A DNA stretch of 64,000 nucleotides from CAVVUF01 sp963751425 (lineage in GTDB: Bacteria; Chloroflexota; Anaerolineae; Anaerolineales; UBA4823). Position 1 is the stretch's first letter. Each line of letters opens with the position of its first letter. The position numbers and the translations under genes were made by a program. The DNA is taken from assembly GCA_963751425.1 (NCBI GenBank), contig CAVVUF010000001.1:1364001-1428000 (forward strand), read 5' to 3'. Positions 57,673 through 64,000 of this stretch are shown piece after piece. The notes below the pieces were generated by a model, which saw only the letters and a program-made list of their open reading frames with translations, had not been told where the DNA came from and did not search any database.

Positions 57673-59541
57673 TTAATCAAGCACAATTAGAAACTTCGGT
57701 CGGCCAGGCTGACGGCCTTCAGGTATAGCCATCTCTAGATGCTCAGAGGCTTCTGGTTCGGTTTGTGTAGTGTCATTTTGAGCTTTTGAAACCTCTTCTC
57801 CAGCGGGCTTCTCTTTCTCTTTTTTCCGTCGAGGGCGTGGCGGTTTGACTTCTTTCTTGACCTCCGGATTCAGCGCATAATCCAGCACTTGATCCATATG
57901 CTCCACCGGGATGATCTTCAGCTCGTTGCGAGCTTTTTTAGGCACATCGATCAAATCTTTCTGATTGCGGGTGGGAATGATGACCGTCTTCAATCCAGAC
58001 CGGTGCGCCGCCAAAACTTTCTCACGGATTCCACCTACAGGTAAGACTTTTCCTCTCAGGGTAATTTCACCTGTCATGCCCACATCCTTGCGTACTTCGC
58101 GCCCACTGAAAGCGGAAGCCAGCGCAGTACAAATCGTAATCCCAGCGCTGGGTCCATCTTTGGGGATCGCTCCTTCTGGAATATGAATATGGATATCGAT
58201 ATTTTCAAAAATCTCCGGATCGATATTAAGCTGCATCGCCCGTGATTTCAAGTACGAGAATGCTGCTTGTGCCGATTCTTGCATCACATTCCCAATCTGG
58301 CCTGTAATTTGCAAGTTTCCCTTGCCCGCCAGCAGCAATATTTCCACTGGCATAATCTCACCACCGTTCTCTGTCCAGGCAATTGCGGTCGCCACACCGA
58401 TTTCATCTTTCCGCTCAGCTTCCAGGTTATAGAACTGCGGAGGTCCCAGGAATTTCTCCACCATCGCTGGTGTAATATGAGTGGGATACCGCTTCTTCTC
58501 TGCTTTCAGGCGCGCCACCTTGCGGCAGGCCCTGCCTATCTCGCGCTCCAGGTTGCGTACGCCGGCCTCATAGGTATATTCACGGATCATGCGCTGCAGG
58601 GCTTTCTCCTGGAATGCGACCTTACTTCCTGAATCGGGGGATCCATCCAAACCAGCTTCTTCGAGCTGGCGTGGGATCAAGAAGCGGTGGCTGATTTCCA
58701 ATTTCTCTTCCTCAATATACCCTGGGAATTCAATCACCTCCATCCGGTCCAGCAGCGCAAAGGGAATAGTCATGGTGGTATTCGCCGTGGTAATGAACAT
58801 CACCTTTGAAAGATCATAAGGCAGCTCCAGGTAATGATCAGAGAATGAAAAATTCTGCTCTGGGTCAAGTACTTCCAAAAGCGCAGAAGCCGGATCGCCG
58901 CGGAAATCAACCCCCAGCTTATCGATTTCATCAAGCATGAACAAAGGATTGACCGTACCGGCTCTTCGCATGGTCTGTAAAATGCGCCCGGGCAGCGCGC
59001 CGATATAAGTCCGCCTGTGGCCGCGGATCTCTGCTTCATCGCGAACCCCGCCCAACGAAAGGCGAACAAACTTACGTCCCAAAGCCTCTGCAATTGAGCG
59101 CCCCAGCGAGGTTTTACCAGTACCCGGCGGTCCCACAAAACATAAAATAGGCTGTTTGGAGCGCTTGGGGTGCAGGCTCTTCACCGCAATATACTCTAAG
59201 ATTCGTTCCTTGGCACGCGGCAGACCGAAATGATATCTTTCAAGCACCTCAGAAGCATGTTTTACATCCAAATTATCTTCAGTCAGTTGCATCCAAGGCA
59301 GGTCAAGGATCCAATCGATGTACGTGCGGATAATCCCCACCTCAGGCGACATGGGCGTCATCTGCATCAATCGTTCAATCTCTTTCAACGCCCTGACCTG
59401 AACCTCCTCTGGCAAGCTAACCCCCTCGATCCGGCTGCGCAGCTCAAAAAGCTCTCGCGTCCAAGGGTCGCCCTCTCCCAGCTCCGTCTGGATCGCCTTC
59501 AACTGTTCTCGCAGGTAATACTCTCGCTGCGTGCGGTCCAC
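57673..59541 (-). CDS. lon: Lon protease, C-terminal fragment (AAA+ and protease domains)
   Basis: 622 residues from the first ATG, but the same frame extends upstream to about 59620 (KRVVTLLAQEADVLELEDEI then VDRTQREYYLREQLKAIQTE), joining the N-terminal fragment. It contains Walker A GPPGTGKTS, Walker B FMLDEIDKLG, and the protease domain with PKDGPSAGITICTALASA (catalytic Ser) and a Lys in GLKTVIIP-containing region. The tail is Lys/Glu/Pro-rich (about 45 residues). ATP-dependent serine protease for damaged proteins, normally one gene of about 870 codons; here split by a one-base frameshift at 59619-59622. Confidence 0.9.
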   Translation of the reverse strand: MDRTQREYYLREQLKAIQTELGEGDPWTRELFELRSRIEGVSLPEEVQVRALKEIERLMQMTPMSPEVGIIRTYIDWILDLPWMQLTEDNLDVKHASEVLERYHFGLPRAKERILEYIAVKSLHPKRSKQPILCFVGPPGTGKTSLGRSIAEALGRKFVRLSLGGVRDEAEIRGHRRTYIGALPGRILQTMRRAGTVNPLFMLDEIDKLGVDFRGDPASALLEVLDPEQNFSFSDHYLELPYDLSKVMFITTANTTMTIPFALLDRMEVIEFPGYIEEEKLEISHRFLIPRQLEEAGLDGSPDSGSKVAFQEKALQRMIREYTYEAGVRNLEREIGRACRKVARLKAEKKRYPTHITPAMVEKFLGPPQFYNLEAERKDEIGVATAIAWTENGGEIMPVEILLLAGKGNLQITGQIGNVMQESAQAAFSYLKSRAMQLNIDPEIFENIDIHIHIPEGAIPKDGPSAGITICTALASAFSGREVRKDVGMTGEITLRGKVLPVGGIREKVLAAHRSGLKTVIIPTRNQKDLIDVPKKARNELKIIPVEHMDQVLDYALNPEVKKEVKPPRPRRKKEKEKPAGEEVSKAQNDTTQTEPEASEHLEMAIPEGRQPGRPKFLIVLD

Positions 59542-59600
59542 TTCGCTCTGGGCTTTGGAGTGAATCTCATCTTCCAGTTCCAGTACATCCGCTTCCTGCG

Positions 59601-60293
59601 CTAGCAGCGTGACAACTCTTTTAATCTTTCCTTCGGGCTTAATATTTGCAGCAAGGCCAAACGGTCTTCTAAAGGCGGAGAGATGGTAGACACGATCATG
59701 TCTGCCAGCCAGCCTGGCTCTTCGATATTCAAAGCATATAGGTAAGCTTCTTCTGGCAAGCTCCGGTCGAGTTGCACGCAGCGCTCAAACAGCTCCAACA
59801 CAGTCCGTATGGTTGCCTCAATCTCCTTACCCCCATCTTTTTTCTCCGAGATTGGCCTCGCCCGTGCCACAATGAACGGCTCAGTTTGGATGAAATCAAT
59901 CAATTTCACACGTCTGCGTGCTTGCACCAGCGCCGAGCTGGAGCCGTCCGGCATATCTAATAATCTCCCAACCCCCATTTCCACACCGATGGGTAGGAAA
60001 TCATTAAAACCGGGGTCCTCCAACTCCGGGTCTTTTTGGTTCAATGCAATTACCGTCCGGTTTTCATCATGGGCTTCCTCAATTGCCAGGAGCGTCGATT
60101 CGCGTCCTACAAAGATCGGCGAAACCATGTGCGGGTAAACAACGACATCTCGCAATGGCACCACTGCGCAGGTAATATACCCATCCTCATCAGGTTCGGT
60201 GTTAGGAACCCGGTAAAGTTCTTCAGTTCTGCGATGTATGGCTTCACCGAATTCGTCTTCTTCATCCTGCATAAACCAGCTGTTATTTTTCAT
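59601..60293 (-). CDS. lon: Lon protease, N-terminal substrate-binding fragment
   Basis: 230 residues from ATG 60293 (AGGAG upstream; overlaps the folC stop by 11 bases). Lon N-terminal (PUA-like) domain: CAVVPLRDVVVYPHMVSPIF, GVEMGVGRLLDMPDGSS and LLQILSPKERLKE. The frame then ends LSRC-stop while the neighbouring frame continues KRVVTLLAQEAD; a run of four A (minus strand, 59619-59622) that should be five explains it. The earlier in-frame ATG at 60335 would lie inside folC. Confidence 0.9.
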   Translation of the reverse strand: MKNNSWFMQDEEDEFGEAIHRRTEELYRVPNTEPDEDGYITCAVVPLRDVVVYPHMVSPIFVGRESTLLAIEEAHDENRTVIALNQKDPELEDPGFNDFLPIGVEMGVGRLLDMPDGSSSALVQARRRVKLIDFIQTEPFIVARARPISEKKDGGKEIEATIRTVLELFERCVQLDRSLPEEAYLYALNIEEPGWLADMIVSTISPPLEDRLALLQILSPKERLKELSRC

Positions 60294-61626
60294 CCTGTCT
60301 CCTATACCAGGCAATTCTTGCTCCCGCAGCCACAAAGATGCTCCCTGTTACCAAAACCAACCCACCCTTTGCCCCCCTTTTCAGAGCTTCATCCAGCGCC
60401 TCTGTCACTTCAGGGATAATTTGGACAGGTTTTCCATACTTTTGTACCCGCTCAACCAGTTCCTCAGGATCAGCCGCGCGGGGATGGTAGGATTTCACCA
60501 GGATCACTTGCTCAGTGCGCGGCATCAGCTCATCCAGCATCCCATCAATATCTTTGTCTTCTGAAGCACCAAACACCAGGACAACCGGTTTCCCTGGGAA
60601 ATAATCATCTACCGTCTTGCGCAGCTTTTCAGCCGAATCACGATTATGCGCGCAGTCCACCACTACTCCTGGATCACGCTGCAGCACTTCAAACCGCCCA
60701 GGCCAGATCACCTGCCAGAAGCCTTCCCGGATCTGCGCGTCTGTCAGCGATATCCCCTGCTGGCGCGCCACCTGCAGGGCTGTATAAGCAGTGGCTGCGT
60801 TCTCCACCTGGTGCGCACCTAATAGAGGAATCCTCAGCTCAACGGAATTGACTTCCCCTTCTTCAGAAGCCTTCCAGACCTGCAGTGTCTGCCCTTCCAA
60901 AGCGTGCGATAAGGCTGCAAACCGGTAATCCTTTCCCACCTCAATCAATTCTGCCCCGCGCTCCTGCGCCACCTGCCTCACCACTTCGCCCGCCTCTTTT
61001 TTCTGAGGGGCAAGGACCACCGGTATTCCTTCCTTGATGATGCCTGCCTTTTCTCCGGCAATTTCCGCCAGTGTATTCCCCAAAATAGCCATGTGATCGT
61101 AAGACAGCGAGGTAATTACCGCTACCCGCGGCCGGCAAATATTCGTCGCATCTAAGCGCCCCCCTAACCCCACCTCGATCACCGCGGCTGTCGCCTTCTG
61201 TCGAGCAAAATAGAGAAATGCCAGCGCGGTCGTTATTTCAAAAAACGTGATATTGGGGATCGATTGCAAAACCGCTCGCTGCTCGTCCACCAGACTCACC
61301 AGGTCTGCATGCGGAATCGGCTGCCCGTCGAACTGGATGCGCTCTGCAAAATCGTCCAGGTGCGGTGACGTGTATAAGCCTACCTTGTATCCCGCTGCTC
61401 TCAGCGCCTCAGCGCAAAGCGCCGAAACAGAACCTTTTCCCTTGGTGCCAGCAATATGGATGATCGGATATGCTTCCTGAGGGTTTCCCATAACTTGCGC
61501 CAGGCTGCGCATGCGCCCCAGGTCAAATGTCTCCGGGCTGTTGCGAAAATTTCGCACCAGAGAATAATCCACGAACCGATACAAATACTCCAATGCCGCT
61601 TGGTATGCACTTTCAATGTCATCCAT
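60283..61626 (-). CDS. folC: Bifunctional folylpolyglutamate synthase/dihydrofolate synthase
   Basis: 447 residues. P-loop IHIAGTKGKGSVSALCAEAL near 55-74, EVGLGGRLDATNI with Mg ligand Glu, SYDHMAILGNTLAEIAGEKAGI, GAHQVENAATAYTAL, VVDCAHNRDSAEKLR in the C-terminal domain. Adds glutamate to dihydropteroate and folates. First gene of a minus-strand run with lon. Confidence 0.94.
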   Translation of the reverse strand: MDDIESAYQAALEYLYRFVDYSLVRNFRNSPETFDLGRMRSLAQVMGNPQEAYPIIHIAGTKGKGSVSALCAEALRAAGYKVGLYTSPHLDDFAERIQFDGQPIPHADLVSLVDEQRAVLQSIPNITFFEITTALAFLYFARQKATAAVIEVGLGGRLDATNICRPRVAVITSLSYDHMAILGNTLAEIAGEKAGIIKEGIPVVLAPQKKEAGEVVRQVAQERGAELIEVGKDYRFAALSHALEGQTLQVWKASEEGEVNSVELRIPLLGAHQVENAATAYTALQVARQQGISLTDAQIREGFWQVIWPGRFEVLQRDPGVVVDCAHNRDSAEKLRKTVDDYFPGKPVVLVFGASEDKDIDGMLDELMPRTEQVILVKSYHPRAADPEELVERVQKYGKPVQIIPEVTEALDEALKRGAKGGLVLVTGSIFVAAGARIAWYRRQDEK

Positions 61627-61682
61627 AGATCAAAGATTGTAACCGTATGACACCCGCTGGTCAATATGATAAAATCACCCTC

Positions 61683-62345
61683 ATGTTCAGGCGGATATTC
61701 AAGATCATCTCTCGCATCCTCCTCAGCTTGATCACCCTCGGGGCGCTGCTGATCTTCATCCCCCGTCTCATCACATCGCTGCACGCAATCAAGCGTATTT
61801 ATACCGTACGGTCTGCACCCATACGCCGTGCTGCCGTCGTCTTTGGTGCTGGCTTATGGCGGGATGGCACTCCTACCCCTGTCCTGCGCGACCGGGTTGC
61901 CACCGCCGCAGAGCTCTACTTCGCCGGTAAAGTTGAAAAGATCCTTATGAGCGGCGACAACCGCTTCATAGATTATAACGAACCCGGCGCGATGCATGCC
62001 TATGCTGTTCAGCTTGGCGTTCCTGAGGAAGCCATTGTGCTGGATTATGCCGGCCGCCGCACTTACGACACTTGCTACCGTGCCAAGGCCATCTTTGGAC
62101 TTCAAGAGGCCATCCTCGTCACCCAGAACTTCCATCTGCCGCGCGCCCTCTATACATGCAGCCAATTGGGAATGGATGTCATCGGGGTATCCGCCGACCG
62201 CCGCACCTATCAGCGCAGAGCCTTCGTATATTGGAATCTGCGGGAGCTGTTCGCTACCCTCACCGCCATCTGGGAAATCCACGTGTCGAGGCCTTTGCCC
62301 GTCCTTGGCGAACCCGAGCCCATCTTCCCCATGCAGGTACAGTAA
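61683..62345 (+). CDS. SanA/YdcF-like DUF218 membrane protein
   Basis: 220 residues from ATG 61683 (in-frame ATG 61647 adds twelve residues and lacks support). One N-terminal membrane helix (about 8-28), then a DUF218 domain outside: RRAAVVFGAGLWRDGTPTPVLRDRV, ILMSGDNRFIDYNEPGAMHAYA, TYDTCYRAKAIFG and VTQNFHLPRALYTC. SanA-type proteins influence envelope permeability and vancomycin resistance in E. coli; biochemical role is uncertain. Confidence 0.85.
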   Translation: MFRRIFKIISRILLSLITLGALLIFIPRLITSLHAIKRIYTVRSAPIRRAAVVFGAGLWRDGTPTPVLRDRVATAAELYFAGKVEKILMSGDNRFIDYNEPGAMHAYAVQLGVPEEAIVLDYAGRRTYDTCYRAKAIFGLQEAILVTQNFHLPRALYTCSQLGMDVIGVSADRRTYQRRAFVYWNLRELFATLTAIWEIHVSRPLPVLGEPEPIFPMQVQ

Positions 62346-62493
62346 TTGGCTGTAAACCCTGGGCATTCTCCGCTTCTCCACATTAAAAAGTCTGATATGC
62401 TCGCTTTACCTTCCAGGCTATGCAAGATGATCCGTTTTTTATCCTGAATATCCTGTGCATCCCTGTTTAGTAAAATATGGAGATTATCCCATC

Positions 62494-63051
62494 ATGAACC
62501 GAACCGAAGCCCTCGCCATTGTCCGTGAATACGTCAAAACCGAAAACCTCGTCCGCCATATGCTTGCAGTTGAAGCCGCTATGCGCTTCTATGCTGAGAA
62601 ATACGGGCAAGACCCCGAAACTTGGGGCATTACCGGTCTGCTGCACGATTTCGATTGGGAGATTCACCCCACCCTGGAAAACCATCCCCAGTCCGGCGCC
62701 CCCATCCTGCGCCAGCTTGGCGTTCCCGAAGAAATTATCTTGGCAATCCTCAGCCACGCCGACCATACCGGTATCCTCCGCCAGACCCTCATGCAAAAAG
62801 CCCTCTATGCTTGCGACGAAATTACCGGCCTCATTACCGCGGTTGCCCTCGTCCGCCCTTCCCGTTCTCTTTATGATTTGGAAGCCTCATCGGTCAAGAA
62901 AAAATGGAAAGACAAAGCCTTTGCCGCTGGCGCCAACCGCGAAGAAATTGCCAAAGCCACCGCCGACTTCGGTCTCGAGCTTGGGGAGCACATCGGCAAC
63001 GTCATCCTCGCCATGCGAAAAATCGCCCCTGAGCTGGGCCTTGAGGGCTGA
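62494..63051 (+). CDS. HD-domain hydrolase
   Basis: 185 residues from ATG 62494. Metal-binding HD pattern: HMLAVEAAMRFYAEKYG, GLLHDFDWEIHP (HD at about 48-49), LAILSHADHTG and a later YACDEITGLI Asp. Typical of small HDIG-like hydrolases seen in many bacteria, usually annotated as hydrolase with unknown substrate. Stand-alone, with a 148-base upstream gap containing TAAAAT near 62470. Confidence 0.85.
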   Translation: MNRTEALAIVREYVKTENLVRHMLAVEAAMRFYAEKYGQDPETWGITGLLHDFDWEIHPTLENHPQSGAPILRQLGVPEEIILAILSHADHTGILRQTLMQKALYACDEITGLITAVALVRPSRSLYDLEASSVKKKWKDKAFAAGANREEIAKATADFGLELGEHIGNVILAMRKIAPELGLEG

Positions 63052-63145
63052 AATGTAATTGCTCGCCCGAATTGGATAGAATTGGCATGGCTATCATCAA
63101 CGACGTACATATATCAAGAAAAATAAAATTTCTAAAGGTGCTAGA

Positions 63146-63244
63146 GATTTTGGTTTTGTCCTGTTTTACCCGTTGGACCGCACTCGCCACGCCGAGCTGC
63201 GTCGGGAGTTTGCTGAGCGCAAGGCTAGAGAGATCGCTCAATAA
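63146..63244 (+). pseudogene. Remnant of an MFS-type transporter C-terminus
   Basis: In the frame ending at TAA 63242-63244, FVLFYPLDRTRHAELRREFA is followed by ERKAREIAQ. That resembles the final cytoplasmic tail after the last helix of MFS/GPH sugar symporters (YPL-x-x-x-RHAE-I/L-x-x-E-L). No start codon or upstream coding sequence accompanies it: the preceding in-frame stop is at 63077. I read it as a decayed fragment; similarity is by eye only. Confidence 0.4.
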
Positions 63245-63284
63245 ACTGATCTGCTATTTTTTATGAGCCAAACCCAACCGGTGT

Positions 63285-64000
63285 TTAATCCACCCGCTGC
63301 ACATTCACCTTATACTTTGGCCAGCGGATTCCGCCGCGGCGAGAAATCCAGGCACTGATCCAGGTCATTCCCAGGAACAAAAGCGAGATAATAACGAATG
63401 GCGGTAGCAAAGATACCAGTACTTGATTCTTAATTTCATTGAGGTAATCGACACTGATATCGATCCCCAACGCGCCGATTACATTATTTTGCTCATCAGT
63501 GATCGGGGTGAAGCCGGACACCCACGTGCCCCATTCATCCTGATAAACATCATCTGGCGGAACGGTTTTGTCCAATCCCTCTAGGTAACCTACACCTTCT
63601 GGGATTTGATAAGGTTCTTTGAAGTAGGTGGCTTCATTCAACGTAGCTTCATCTTCCCGCCACGAATCACCGATAAATTGAATTTCATCGGGTTGAGAAC
63701 CAGCAATATACGTATAGACGGATGCCACCTGTGGGAATAAATCCTTGATGATAATAATTTCAGACTGGTGGTTCCAATATCGTTCGTCATCAATCTGGTT
63801 TTCAGGATCGCCCCCAAGCTCATTGACCATACTGGAGAAATTCGCCGTGTCAATGACCTTCACCGAGCCTTGCAGCGCCTGAACCACACTTTCCTGGATT
63901 CGAGTGAACATGATCTGGTTTACCAGATTGAGGGTAACCACAAAGACGATCGCAAAAACCGCGAGTAACCCCACGGAGATCAATGTCATCGTTAATCGAG
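63285..64000 (-). CDS. Cache-type extracytoplasmic sensor protein, N-terminus beyond the window
   Basis: The frame stays open to the right edge (RLT precedes the ATG at 63989), so the real start is probably outside. Visible: membrane helix 1 (about SVGLLAVFAIVFVVTLNLV), an extracytoplasmic dCache-like domain (VKVIDTANFSSMVNELGGD, VYTYIAGSQPDEIQFIGDS, GFTPITDEQNNVIGALGIDI), helix 2 (LLPPFVIISLLFLGMTWISAW) and a short basic tail ending at 63285. No HAMP, kinase or cyclase follows, so output must come from a partner or a short tail. Confidence 0.7.
   Translation of the reverse strand, partial: RLTMTLISVGLLAVFAIVFVVTLNLVNQIMFTRIQESVVQALQGSVKVIDTANFSSMVNELGGDPENQIDDERYWNHQSEIIIIKDLFPQVASVYTYIAGSQPDEIQFIGDSWREDEATLNEATYFKEPYQIPEGVGYLEGLDKTVPPDDVYQDEWGTWVSGFTPITDEQNNVIGALGIDISVDYLNEIKNQVLVSLLPPFVIISLLFLGMTWISAWISRRGGIRWPKYKVNVQRVD

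Noticed and set aside
63072..63266. 64-residue ORF in the gap before the sensor gene
   Set aside because: The coding-like signal at this place is in another frame (transporter tail remnant); this frame shows no motif or ribosome site.
1..64000. CRISPR arrays, tRNA or rRNA genes, insertion sequences
   Set aside because: I saw no spaced direct repeats, no T-arm-like tRNA motifs with acceptor pairing and no transposase-like frame.

Overview
The window looks like a chromosomal segment of an anaerobic Chloroflexota bacterium, most likely class Anaerolineae. This is inferred from overall gene content and from protein-sequence flavour (stand-alone cyclic-nucleotide-binding proteins, kinase with PQQ propeller, roadblock/V4R proteins, baseplate-J-like envelope protein next to alaS); no rRNA or tRNA is present to prove it. 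Genes are tightly packed on both strands, no gap exceeds about 250 bases, and I see no CRISPR array, insertion sequence, prophage or tRNA.

Layout. 1-376: end of a cyclic-nucleotide-binding protein. 398-5856: a complete high-affinity branched-chain amino acid ABC transporter operon (livJ-H-M-G-F). 5875-12167: small membrane protein, a CinA with a decayed deamidase domain, an amidohydrolase fused to a CYTH domain, an MFS exporter, a second cyclic-nucleotide-binding protein and an aldo/keto reductase. 12237-18777: a phospho-signalling block made of a Ser/Thr kinase with an eight-bladed PQQ propeller, a PP2C phosphatase, a J-domain/VWA/zinc-ribbon/FHA protein, a small protein and two response regulators; it resembles the TerY-P triad (kinase, PP2C, VWA) but with an unusual J-domain fusion. 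18789-22348 (minus): hypothetical, DUF971, SH3-like protein, Ca2+/H+ exchanger and lipid kinase. 22412-24133: interrupted ITPase/XTPase and a second Ser/Thr kinase. 24356-32269: rpmB divergent from asp23-fakA-fakB-fakB-recG-coaD-coiled-coil gene, an order reminiscent of Firmicutes. 32328-35837: SDR, small membrane protein with a winged-helix regulator, TetR regulator with a palindromic operator, and a frameshifted epimerase. 35909-38675: C39-like peptidase, YabE-like 3D-domain protein, rsmA. 38658-43278 (minus): roadblock/V4R/response-regulator signalling operon and mutS. 43525-45507: orphan sugar-type ABC ATPase and gpmA. 45613-47870 (minus): spermidine-synthase-like membrane protein and DUF1461. 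48020-55263: mscL, alaS, baseplate-J-like protein, ruvX, mltG, DUF692-like protein. 55266-61626 (minus): folC-lon-AlbA_2/ATPase-lipoprotein. 61683-64000: SanA-like protein, HD hydrolase, transporter remnant, and a sensor protein cut by the right edge.

A striking feature is the number of interrupted reading frames: recG, lon, the baseplate-J-like gene and the epimerase each carry one single-base frameshift, a winged-helix regulator probably has another right at its start codon, and the ITPase gene has an in-frame TGA. Because lon and recG are normally maintained, sequencing/assembly indels are the simplest explanation, but true decay or recoding is not excluded. The most interesting intact biology is the J/VWA/FHA phospho-signalling block, the amidohydrolase-CYTH fusion lying near two cyclic-nucleotide-binding proteins, and the GTPase-less roadblock/V4R/degenerate-GGDEF operon.
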